Assembly (NCBI GenBank): GCA_027083715.1
Contig: JALWNR010000198.1
Location: 1-5,961 of the forward strand
Direction of reading: 5' to 3'
Length of the DNA stretch: 5,961 bases
Origin: Bacteroidales bacterium
GTDB lineage: Bacteria > Bacteroidota > Bacteroidia > Bacteroidales > NBLH01
Made by a program: the position numbers and the translations under genes. This document shows positions 1 to 5,961 of this stretch, piece by piece. Each line of letters opens with the position of its first letter. The stretch's first letter is position 1. The notes under the pieces are model-generated. The model searched no databases and was not told the DNA's origin. It was given only the letters and a program-made list of their open reading frames with translations.

Positions 1-2216
1 TGAAAAATAATAATATCCCAAATGGACACGGTTTTGGAACCGCACCTGTATTTTTAGCTGCAATAAGTACCATTCTAGGAGCAATCCTTTTTTTACGTTT
101 TGGCTATGCTGTAGGCAATCTTGGTCTTTGGGGCACATTAATGATAATTGTGTTAGGACATGCCGTAACAATTCCAACAGGGCTTGCTATTGCAGAAATT
201 GCTACAAACCTGAAAGTAAAGGGTGGGGGAGAGTATTATATTATCAGCCGTTCATTTGGTTTGTCAATAGGTGGTGCAATAGGTCTGGCACTGGCAATAT
301 CTCAAATTATATCCATTGCTTTTTATATGATTGCTTTTTCCGAAGCATTTACACCTCTTTTTCCTTACATCCAAAAGGAGTTTGGTTTTATGCCGGATGT
401 ACGGATGATAAGTTTACCGGCAGCAGTACTACTCATAATTTTTATGCTCACAAAAGGAGCAGACCTTGGCGTAAAAATGCTCTGGGTAGTTGCATCAATT
501 CTTGCTGTATCTTTAATTTTATTTTTCATGGGAGGCTCGGCTCCTTCGGAGCATATTAGTTTATTTGATAAAATTGAAGGGGGGGATGGTTTCTTTATTG
601 TTTTTGCTATAGTATTTCCCGGATTTACAGGTATGACAGCCGGTGTTGGTTTATCGGGCGATTTAAAAGACCCGGGTAAATCCATTCCTTGGGGTACTTT
701 GGCAGCAACCCTTACAGGCATGCTCATTTATACCTTGGTAGTAATTAAATTGTATTTTAATGCAAGCCCCGAAGAATTAGTAAGCGACCAGTTAATAATG
801 AGTAAAATTGCCCTTTGGGGACCCATTATTCCAATCGGTTTGGCAGCAGCCTCCCTTTCTTCGGCAATAGGCTCAATTTTAATAGCTCCACGTACTTTAC
901 AAGCTATTGCAAAAGATAATATTTTTCCATGGAAAAAATTAAACAATGTATTGGCTTCAGGAAAAGGAGAAAAAAACGAACCGGTAAAAGCATTACTAAT
1001 TGTTTCATTAATTGCCATTACTTTTATTATGTTGGGCGATATAAATTTTGTGGCTAAACTGATAAGTATGTTTTTTATGACTACATATGGTGCTTTGTGT
1101 GCCATTTCATTTTTAGAGCATTTTGCAGGAAACCCTTCGTACCGTCCTACTTTTCGCTCCAAATGGTATTTATCGTTATTAGGAGCCGTCTTGAGCGTAT
1201 TGATTATGTTGCAAATGCAGCCTGTTTATGCAATTCTGGCTTTTGCTTTCTTGTACCTAACTTATTTGGGAATCCATTCAAAAAATAAGAATAATCAGGA
1301 TTTATCCACTATGTTTCAGAATGTTCTTTTTCAATTAACCCGGCAGCTTCATCTTGAGATTCAAAAACGACACGAAACTTTACCGGTAATGAGCTGGCGA
1401 CCTTCTGTAATAGCCATAAGCAATAAAACCCACGAACGTTTAGAAGCTTTTAGTTTAATTACGTGGTTGTCTGATTATTATGGTTTTGGAACTTATTACT
1501 CCTATTTGCAAGGAATGCTTGAAAAAAAGAATATTGAGAAAGTGGAAGAAGATAAAAAAGAATTGCTTAAAATAGTAAAATCTAGTGGTTCTTCGGTTTT
1601 TGTAAACACAGTAATTTCACCTTCTTTTACTTCAGCTATTGCACAAGTAATTCAAATATCAGGCTTTTCCGGTCTGAAAAACAATACTTTATTGCTAGAA
1701 TTTAAACAAAACAACAAAGATGAACAGGAAAATGTAAAAATAGGATGTAAAATGGCGGAAATTGTGGATTTTAATTTATTAATTCTACGAACAACCGGAC
1801 ATAATTTTGGGTTTAGATCTACATTAGATGTTTGGATTACCAACAAAGATTACAATAATGCTAATTTAATGATTTTGCTTTCATATATTATAAAAGGACA
1901 CAAAGATTGGGAGAAAGCAAACATAAAAATATATGTTGCTTTTCCAAAAGAGCAAATGAAAGAAGAATTTAATGCATTGACAAAAGTTATTAATGATGGT
2001 AGGCTACCTATTTCAAAGCAAAATATAATTGCTTTGCCCTATAAAGATAAATTGGAAAACCTGATACATGCAAAATCACGATATACTGATTTAGTGATTA
2101 TAGGCTTTGACAGAAACTGCCTTGATAATGAAAACAATGAGGCAGCTTTTATGAAATTTCCCGGGATAAGAGATATCTTGTTTGTGAATGCAAAAGAAGA
2201 AATTGTTATTCAATAA
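1..2216 (+). CDS. Cation-chloride cotransporter (SLC12/CCC family, Na-K-Cl type), start cut by window edge
   Basis: Inner-membrane secondary transporter predicted to move chloride together with Na+ and/or K+. The reading frame is open from the first base. Bases 1-2 are TG, so an ATG beginning one base before the window would give 738 residues starting MKNNNIPNGHGFGT, right before the first helix (inferred start). Family signatures, numbered from that start: ILGAILFLRFGYAVG in helix 1; IATN..KVKGGGEYYIISRS at ~67-85; GGAIGL, then FYMIAF with Tyr109, which aligns with the K+-coordinating Tyr of NKCC1; FPGFTG...LSGDLKDPGKSIP at ~206-230; SLSSAIGS with Ser287-Ser288, the pair that binds Na+ in NKCC1 and is replaced in KCCs; APRTLQAIAKDNIFP; and NEPVKA. 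About 12 helices end near residue 425. A ~310-residue cytoplasmic domain follows, with SWRPSVIAIS (~465), TLDVW (608-612) and YTDLVIIGF (~695), all matching the SLC12 C-terminal domain. The family is firm; the ion stoichiometry is inferred. Confidence -1.
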   Translation, partial: KNNNIPNGHGFGTAPVFLAAISTILGAILFLRFGYAVGNLGLWGTLMIIVLGHAVTIPTGLAIAEIATNLKVKGGGEYYIISRSFGLSIGGAIGLALAISQIISIAFYMIAFSEAFTPLFPYIQKEFGFMPDVRMISLPAAVLLIIFMLTKGADLGVKMLWVVASILAVSLILFFMGGSAPSEHISLFDKIEGGDGFFIVFAIVFPGFTGMTAGVGLSGDLKDPGKSIPWGTLAATLTGMLIYTLVVIKLYFNASPEELVSDQLIMSKIALWGPIIPIGLAAASLSSAIGSILIAPRTLQAIAKDNIFPWKKLNNVLASGKGEKNEPVKALLIVSLIAITFIMLGDINFVAKLISMFFMTTYGALCAISFLEHFAGNPSYRPTFRSKWYLSLLGAVLSVLIMLQMQPVYAILAFAFLYLTYLGIHSKNKNNQDLSTMFQNVLFQLTRQLHLEIQKRHETLPVMSWRPSVIAISNKTHERLEAFSLITWLSDYYGFGTYYSYLQGMLEKKNIEKVEEDKKELLKIVKSSGSSVFVNTVISPSFTSAIAQVIQISGFSGLKNNTLLLEFKQNNKDEQENVKIGCKMAEIVDFNLLILRTTGHNFGFRSTLDVWITNKDYNNANLMILLSYIIKGHKDWEKANIKIYVAFPKEQMKEEFNALTKVINDGRLPISKQNIIALPYKDKLENLIHAKSRYTDLVIIGFDRNCLDNENNEAAFMKFPGIRDILFVNAKEEIVIQ

Positions 2217-2396
2217 TTGGACAACAAGTACACTTAGGCTCATATCTTTACGAATATGAACTAAATCATAATGTTTAGATGCTAATAGTATATTCACAAT
2301 CAAAAACATATGTTATGATGGGAAGCAGCAATTCCGCCTTATAACCGAAATAACTCGGTGAACTGCGAAGCACCTCACCGAAGGTAATTTTGCGGG
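2217..2396. other. Convergent intergenic region between the transporter and the chemoreceptor
   Basis: The two flanking genes converge here. I see no credible gene. A short open frame crossing 2091-2309 on the - strand is mostly antisense to the transporter 3' end. The left part holds a weak A/T hairpin (TCATAT at 2240-2245 with ATATGA at 2254-2259). The right part holds a GC-richer imperfect hairpin, listed separately. Confidence -1.
2356..2380. terminator. Imperfect hairpin downstream of the chemoreceptor gene, possible terminator
   Basis: CGGTGA (2356-2361) pairs with TCACCG (2375-2380). Inside, TGC pairs with GCA around a GAA loop, with a two-base internal mismatch. It lies 16 bp beyond the restored chemoreceptor stop and between convergent genes, so transcription termination is plausible. 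There is no clear T tract on either side (only AATTTT further out on the + strand), so it may instead be part of an intergenic repeat. Confidence -1.
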
Positions 2397-2578
2397 TTAA
2401 ATATCCCTATGAAGAATATTGTTTAATTTTTCTGCCTGAACAGCAAGATTTTTAACTGCATTAACCAATTGTTCCGAAATAGAAGCATTTTCTTGTGCAG
2501 ATTCGTTTATTTGAATTATTGAAGAATTAATTTGTTCAATACTATTTTTTTGTTCATGCGATGTTGCAGATAATTCAG
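2397..2578 (-). pseudogene. Out-of-frame 3' end of the chemoreceptor gene
   Basis: On the - strand, from GAA at 2576 down to TAA at 2399-2397, the frame reads [19 protein letters not shown], then [18 protein letters not shown] and VNAVKNLAVQAEKLNNILHRDI. This is a typical second methylation helix and C-terminal end of a chemoreceptor. It joins NINQLS of the upstream frame if one base is added (or two removed) near 2577-2581; an in-frame stop in this frame at 2591-2589 sets the outer limit. Restoring the frame gives about 446 residues, with the two coiled-coil arms of similar length (~128 residues each side of the tip). It is therefore the same gene, not a separate one. Confidence -1.
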
Positions 2579-3736
2579 TGATAACTGATTAATATTTTTA
2601 ATATCTCCCGATATTTGCTTTTGATAATTTCCGGCTCTGTCAGAATCTTTCATGGCCGTTCGGACTAAATCAACAATTTCTTTTGCTCCTTTACTGCTAT
2701 TATCGGCGAGTTTTTTAACTTCGGCAGCAACTACCGAAAATCCTTTACCGGCTTCTCCTGCACGTGCTGCCTCTATGGCTGCGTTTAATGCTAATAAGTT
2801 TGTTTTTCCTGCAATTTCACGTATGAGCCCAATTCGTGAATTTATGTTATGAATAGCTTTTAATGAGTTAGAAATAACCGTATTACTTTTTTTCACAAAC
2901 TCATTTGTACTATTGATTGATTGAGCAGTTTGTGTAGTATTTTCAGCATTTTGTATTATTGCTGCAGTCATTTCTTCCATGGTTGCTGATATTTCTTCTA
3001 TACCAGAAGCTTGCTGGTTTGCATTAGAACTCAATGAATTTGCTGCATTATTTATTTCTTTTGATAATACGGCTAAACCAGCGGAGGTTTCTTTCATTAA
3101 CTCAAACAAAGCATTTAATTTATTGTTTTGTTTTTCTTTTACTTTTGCGTTTTCCTCTGCTTCGTTGATGGCATTTGAAATAAATTTTTTAGTAAAATAT
3201 AGAATTAAAGCAACAATAATTATTGCAATCGCATGATTAATATATCCTGCTCGTAATAAAGCAATTTTATCAGGCATTTGATTTATTGCAAAAATATAAA
3301 CACGTGTGGTTGCAATAAGGATAATAACTGCATTAATAATAATAATATTTCTTGAAGCAAATAATATACCCAGCGATAAAACTGCTAATAATGAATAAAA
3401 TCCCTGCATGAATTTAAAAAGAGCAGAAACATCTTTTTTTAGAATGATTAGAGCCAAAGAGAGAATTATAATTAGAGCCAATGAAAAAAAAATTCCTGCA
3501 AATTTAATTCCCTTATTTTTCAAAATAAATAAACTGGCAATTAAAATTGTTCCTATAATTGTTGAGGAAACAATTGAAACAAAAAAATTTTCTGTCCGAA
3601 ATACTATGTTTTGTAATATATTTAAAGTAATGAGCAAAAGCCCTATCAATGAAAGAATAATTAGGGATTGTGTTTTTTGCTTGTCAAATAAACTTACTTG
3701 TTCATTTGAAGTAAAATACTTGATAATTTGTTTCAT
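2516..3736 (-). CDS. Methyl-accepting chemotaxis protein, six-helix membrane type, C-terminus altered by a frameshift
   Basis: Chemoreceptor that would signal through a CheA/CheW array. The ATG at 3736 gives [10 protein letters not shown], followed by six hydrophobic segments at roughly residues 24-44, 52-72, 77-98, 108-127, 130-150 and 166-182, with only short loops. There is no large periplasmic ligand-binding domain and no recognisable HAMP domain. The cytoplasmic coiled coil starts near 185. It has a methylation-helix-like stretch ([15 protein letters not shown], ~244-257) and the near-invariant hairpin tip [17 protein letters not shown] (312-328), followed by [15 protein letters not shown]. 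After about residue 386 (NINQLS) the protein turns into unrelated [11 protein letters not shown] and stops at 2516, while the expected continuation lies in another frame (next entry). As written, the returning helix loses about 60 residues, so signalling is probably impaired unless the frameshift is a sequencing error. No che genes are nearby. The family call is firm; the ligand is unknown. Confidence -1.
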   Translation of the reverse strand: MKQIIKYFTSNEQVSLFDKQKTQSLIILSLIGLLLITLNILQNIVFRTENFFVSIVSSTIIGTILIASLFILKNKGIKFAGIFFSLALIIILSLALIILKKDVSALFKFMQGFYSLLAVLSLGILFASRNIIIINAVIILIATTRVYIFAINQMPDKIALLRAGYINHAIAIIIVALILYFTKKFISNAINEAEENAKVKEKQNNKLNALFELMKETSAGLAVLSKEINNAANSLSSNANQQASGIEEISATMEEMTAAIIQNAENTTQTAQSINSTNEFVKKSNTVISNSLKAIHNINSRIGLIREIAGKTNLLALNAAIEAARAGEAGKGFSVVAAEVKKLADNSSKGAKEIVDLVRTAMKDSDRAGNYQKQISGDIKNINQLSLNYLQHRMNKKIVLNKLILQ

Positions 3737-3765
3737 TACACCTGCTTTGATTTTGAAATATTTGA

Positions 3766-3773
3766 CAAAGATA
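3766..3773 (-). promoter_or_regulatory. Possible Bacteroidota -7 promoter element for the chemoreceptor gene
   Basis: The - strand reads TATCTTTG, matching TAnnTTTG, 29 bp upstream of the ATG at 3736. No good TTTG/TTG -33 element is present at the usual spacing, and the region is very A/T rich, so a chance match is possible. Confidence -1.
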
Positions 3774-3824
3774 AAATTATAAAAAATATCAGTATTTTAA
3801 AAAAAACTACTTTTGTGCAATATT

Positions 3825-5315
3825 TTACATATCAAATACATATTGTGCCCAAAAATAGCTAAATAAAGTAGTAATAATAACACCAATCATATTCAGCCAA
3901 AAGCCGGTGCGCATCATATGCCTGATTTTTAATTTTCCGGTACTGAAAACTATGGCATTAGGTGGTGTAGCCACAGGTAACATAAACGCCAAGGAAGCTG
4001 CTACTGTTGCGGGCAGCATAAGCAACAACGGGTTTACCTGAATAGACACTGCCAAACCTGCCAGTACAGGCAGTAAAATTTGTGTGGTGGCTGTGTTTGA
4101 AGTAATTTCTGTAAGAAACGACATAAATAGCGCAATAATAAATATCAGTGCAAAAGGCGGTAAATGACCAATTGCTTTCAACTTTTCACCCATCCACAGA
4201 GATAAACCGGAGTCAACAAATCCACCTGCCAGAGCAAAACCTCCGCCAAATAAAATGATAATTCCCCAAGGCAGCTGATTCAATACATTTAGTGCTAAAA
4301 TACGATCGCCGCGCTCGCGCGTTGAAGGAATAATAAATAATAGTAATGATACGGCAATTGCCACCGTTCCGTCGTTAATGTACTTTGGATTCGTAAAAAC
4401 AGATGACCATCCCGGAATTTTGACACTGCCAAAGTCGAAACCACTACGTGTAATCCACAGTAATGCTAAAGCAATAAATGCGTAAAGTACCACTCTTTCT
4501 TCAAAATGCAGTTTGCCCAACTCTTTGTATTTTTCTTTAAAAATTTCAGTACTTCCTGTAATTTTATGTTGAGAGCGATAAATACGTGTAATTACAAACC
4601 AAGCCGCCAAAATCATAAAAATACTCACCGGAAAACCAAATAGCATCCATTGCGAAAAAGATATTTCCGCTGCATTGGGAAACATAATGGAATAAATTTT
4701 TACAAAAGCAGGGTTTGGCGGTGTGCCGATTAGTGTGGCAATGCCTCCGGCTGAGGCACTGTATGCAATACCCAGCAAAAGGGCAATACCCAGATTTTTT
4801 ATGTTTTCTTTGCCTTCGTCTTCTTCGAGTTTTAAAATAATGGAATTAGCAATGGGTAACATCATCATTACTGTTGCCGTATTTGACATCCACATTGAAA
4901 GAAAAGCCGTAGCAGACATAAAACCAAACAATAAGCGGTTGGCACCTGTTCCGGTATGTATCAATACTTTTAATGCAATGCGTTTGTGCAAATTATGCCG
5001 TTCCATGGCAAGTGCCATAATAAATCCGCCAATAAACAGGAAAATAATATTGTTGGCATAATTTGATGCAATGGATTTACCATCGGAAACTCCCAGAAGC
5101 GGAAATAATACCAAAGGCAATAATGCCGTGGCAGCAATCGGTATGGCTTCGGTAATCCACCAAACAGCCATCAGAGCAGCCACAGCCATAGTGCGTCCGA
5201 TAACGGGTTTTTCGGGATCAATATTCAGGTAAAGAATGAGAAAAAAAAGAAATAAACCACCAATTAATCCGGTTAAACGCAGCGGATAATATTTTGCAAA
5301 AATATTGTTAATCAT
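3825..5315 (-). CDS. DASS/SLC13 family sodium-dependent dicarboxylate (anion) symporter, INDY type
   Basis: Inner-membrane carrier of the divalent anion:Na+ symporter family, which typically takes up succinate, fumarate, malate or related anions with Na+. Family signatures in order: WWITEAIPIAATALLPLVLF (52-71); FLFIGGFIMALAMERHNLHK (92-111); MWMSNTATVMMMLPIA with the first SNT motif at 144-146; GIATLIGTPPNPAF (191-204); FGGGFALAGGF (356-366); TEITSNTATTQILLPVLAG with the second SNT motif at 406-408; and LPVATPPNAIVFSTGKLK (446-463). In VcINDY the paired SNT motifs bind the substrate carboxylates and border the Na+ sites, and both are intact. The length, 496 residues, is normal. The ATG at 5315 is the first possible start, because an in-frame TAA lies 18 bases upstream. 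The next gene downstream on the same strand is the chemoreceptor, 88 bp away. The family is firm; C4-dicarboxylate preference over sulfate or citrate is inferred. Confidence -1.
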   Translation of the reverse strand: MINNIFAKYYPLRLTGLIGGLFLFFLILYLNIDPEKPVIGRTMAVAALMAVWWITEAIPIAATALLPLVLFPLLGVSDGKSIASNYANNIIFLFIGGFIMALAMERHNLHKRIALKVLIHTGTGANRLLFGFMSATAFLSMWMSNTATVMMMLPIANSIILKLEEDEGKENIKNLGIALLLGIAYSASAGGIATLIGTPPNPAFVKIYSIMFPNAAEISFSQWMLFGFPVSIFMILAAWFVITRIYRSQHKITGSTEIFKEKYKELGKLHFEERVVLYAFIALALLWITRSGFDFGSVKIPGWSSVFTNPKYINDGTVAIAVSLLLFIIPSTRERGDRILALNVLNQLPWGIIILFGGGFALAGGFVDSGLSLWMGEKLKAIGHLPPFALIFIIALFMSFLTEITSNTATTQILLPVLAGLAVSIQVNPLLLMLPATVAASLAFMLPVATPPNAIVFSTGKLKIRHMMRTGFWLNMIGVIITTLFSYFWAQYVFDM

Positions 5316-5338
5316 TGATTCGGGCTTTAAGGTTTAAT

Positions 5339-5346
5339 CAAAATTA
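5339..5346 (-). promoter_or_regulatory. Possible -7 promoter element for the dicarboxylate symporter gene
   Basis: The - strand reads TAATTTTG, matching TAnnTTTG, 23 bp upstream of the ATG at 5315. A second match, TATATTTG, lies at 5418-5425 but inside a repeat copy. Neither has a convincing -33 element, so the assignment is tentative. Confidence -1.
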
Positions 5347-5417
5347 GAAATTATTTTCTTGAATATACACCGTTCCGATAGATTTTTTAAATGATACATG
5401 AATTTACAATCGTATCG

Positions 5418-5444
5418 CAAATATATCAATGCTACGCAATTCAT
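5418..5444. repeat. Imperfect direct repeat, copy A (CTACG core)
   Basis: It begins CAAATATATCAATGCTACGC. It matches copy B at 5487-5514 at 24 of 27 positions plus one single-base indel, with an offset of 69-70 bp. Intergenic repeats of this style, A/T rich with a CTACG or CGTAG core, are in my recollection common in Bacteroidota genomes; whether it is multicopy here cannot be tested. Confidence -1.
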
Positions 5445-5486
5445 CTTTTATTCGGATATTTTTCCACGGATTAACATTTGTGCTAA

Positions 5487-5514
5487 CAAATATACCATTG
5501 CTACGTAATTTCAT
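5487..5514. repeat. Imperfect direct repeat, copy B (CTACG core)
   Basis: It begins CAAATATACCATTGCTACGT, is in direct orientation to copy A, and differs at three positions and one indel. It is preceded by the imperfect palindrome at 5471-5486. A third, more diverged element (CAAAAAATACCGTAGGCAT, from 5537) may belong to the same family but has lost much of the core. Confidence -1.
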
Positions 5515-5712
5515 ATTAAAAATAATATTTTTTGAGCAAAAAATACCGTAGGCATGATACTTTCGCCCTAATTTTTCCTGTTTGATGTATCTTATATGAC
5601 AGCAATCCAACACCCTGATACCCAATGTGTTATATGGTTGTGAGTATCAAATACCTCTAATAGTTTCTGGTTTGAATTGAGGTTAATTAATGATTTAAAA
5701 TTATAGGAAAGA

Positions 5713-5743
5713 AAAAACTCAGCTATTATATAGCTGAGTTTTT
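5713..5743 (-). terminator. Strong intrinsic terminator of the tRNA operon
   Basis: A perfect 14-bp inverted repeat: AAAAACTCAGCTAT (5713-5726) pairs with ATAGCTGAGTTTTT (5730-5743) around a 3-base loop. On the - strand the hairpin ends in a run of six T, 7 bases after the tRNA-Leu 3' end. The + strand side also ends in T5, so it could work in both directions. Confidence -1.
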
Positions 5744-5750
5744 ATTAGAG

Positions 5751-5835
5751 TACCCGGGGCCGGGATCGAACCGGCACGGCCGCAATGGCCACTGGATTTT
5801 AAGTCCAGCGCGTCTACCAATTCCGCCACCTGGGC
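5751..5835 (-). tRNA. tRNA-Leu (anticodon UAA)
   Basis: An 85-base class II tRNA that decodes UUA and UUG leucine codons. The anticodon arm is CTGGA-CTTAAAA-TCCAG, with TAA in the loop. The D arm is GCG-GAATTGGTAGA-CGC. The long variable arm has a GGCC-ATTGC-GGCC stem. The T arm is GCCGG-TTCGATC-CCGGC. The acceptor is GCCCAGG with CCCGGGT and discriminator A73; CCA is not encoded. Position 5 (A) faces C68, an A-C mismatch, and the first pair is G-U. It lies 30 bp downstream of tRNA-Gly on the same strand and is probably co-transcribed. Confidence -1.
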
Positions 5836-5865
5836 ATCCATTAACTTTAAAGAGCATAAAAAAAG

Positions 5866-5938
5866 AGCGAGAAACGGGACTCGGACCCGCGACCCCAACC
5901 TTGGCAAGGTTGTGCTCTACCAACTGAGCTATTCTCGC
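5866..5938 (-). tRNA. tRNA-Gly (anticodon GCC)
   Basis: A 73-base class I tRNA that decodes GGC and GGU glycine codons. The acceptor GCGAGAA pairs fully with TTCTCGC, and the discriminator is U73, as expected for glycine. The D arm is GCTC-AGTTGGTA-GAGC. The anticodon arm is CAACC-TTGCCAA-GGTTG. The T arm is GCGGG-TCCGAGT-CCCGT, so position 55 is C instead of the usual U. CCA is not encoded. It is the first visible gene of the tRNA operon; its promoter, or a further tRNA, would lie beyond the right edge. Confidence -1.
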
Positions 5939-5961
5939 TTGTTTCAAATTTTGCAGTGCAA

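Larger units (their letters stand above)
5316..5711. other. Intergenic region without a convincing gene
   Basis: About 400 bp between the symporter start and the tRNA terminator. The only open frame of note (- strand, 5625-5404, 73 residues) has no recognisable domain and runs through the direct repeats, so I do not call it a gene. The contents are a repeat pair, a weaker related element near 5537-5558, an imperfect palindrome TTAACATTTGTGCTAA at 5471-5486, and the promoter-like motif of the symporter gene at the left end. Confidence -1.

Noticed and set aside
128..559. 143-residue + strand frame and several antisense frames over the transporter
   Set aside because: All overlap the cation-chloride cotransporter, whose family motifs are unmistakable; the others are rich in Cys/Asn or lack any domain.
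2570..2592. Programmed ribosomal frameshift as the explanation for the chemoreceptor frame change
   Set aside because: No slippery heptamer, internal Shine-Dalgarno or downstream structure is visible, and chemoreceptors are not known to use one.
2652..3782. + strand frames (66, 85 and 124 residues) over the chemoreceptor
   Set aside because: They are antisense shadows of a gene with a clear chemoreceptor hairpin tip and membrane segments.
3784..3800. A/T-only hairpin (AAAATA-CTGA-TATTTT on the - strand) between symporter and chemoreceptor as a terminator
   Set aside because: A six-pair all-A/T stem is too weak to call, and such inverted runs are expected by chance in this spacer.
5404..5625. 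73-residue - strand open frame starting MGIRVLDCCH
   Set aside because: It runs through the direct repeats, has no recognisable domain, and its composition fits translated intergenic repeat. Low but not zero chance of being real.
5719..5947. Two short - strand open frames (62 and 73 residues) with arginine-, glycine- and proline-rich translations
   Set aside because: They are translations of the two tRNA genes and their spacer; ELVDALDLKSSG-type and RIAQLVEHN-type peptides are typical artefacts of tRNA sequence.

Overview
The window looks like chromosomal DNA from an AT-rich member of the Bacteroidota. This is an inference. It rests on the low GC content, mostly absent Shine-Dalgarno sequences, TAnnTTTG (-7 type) promoter-like motifs, tRNA genes without encoded CCA, and intergenic repeats with a CTACG core. 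No phage, plasmid, CRISPR or defence genes are visible.

Layout from left to right. (1) Bases 1-2216, + strand: a nearly complete cation-chloride cotransporter (SLC12/CCC type, APC superfamily) of about 738 residues. Its start codon appears to be cut by one base at the window edge. (2) Bases 2217-2396: a convergent intergenic stretch with a GC-richer imperfect hairpin. (3) Bases 2397-3736, - strand: a six-helix membrane chemoreceptor (methyl-accepting chemotaxis protein). It is broken by a frameshift around 2577-2591, and the last ~59 residues of the signalling helix continue in another frame. (4) Bases 3825-5315, - strand: a complete DASS/SLC13 (INDY-type) sodium-dicarboxylate symporter of 496 residues, encoded directly upstream of the chemoreceptor. 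(5) Bases 5316-5711: no convincing gene, but a pair of imperfect direct repeats about 69 bp apart. (6) Bases 5712-5938, - strand: a tRNA operon, tRNA-Gly(GCC) then tRNA-Leu(UAA), closed by a perfect 14-bp terminator hairpin.

The protein genes are housekeeping or physiological: ion homeostasis, C4-dicarboxylate uptake and chemosensing. The dicarboxylate transporter and chemoreceptor lie on the same strand 88 bp apart and could be co-transcribed, but each has a promoter-like motif, so a functional link is only a hypothesis. I do not see a previously undescribed system. The items most worth checking are the chemoreceptor frameshift, the NKCC-like sodium-site signature in a bacterial CCC protein, the intergenic repeats, and an A-C mismatch in the tRNA-Leu acceptor stem.
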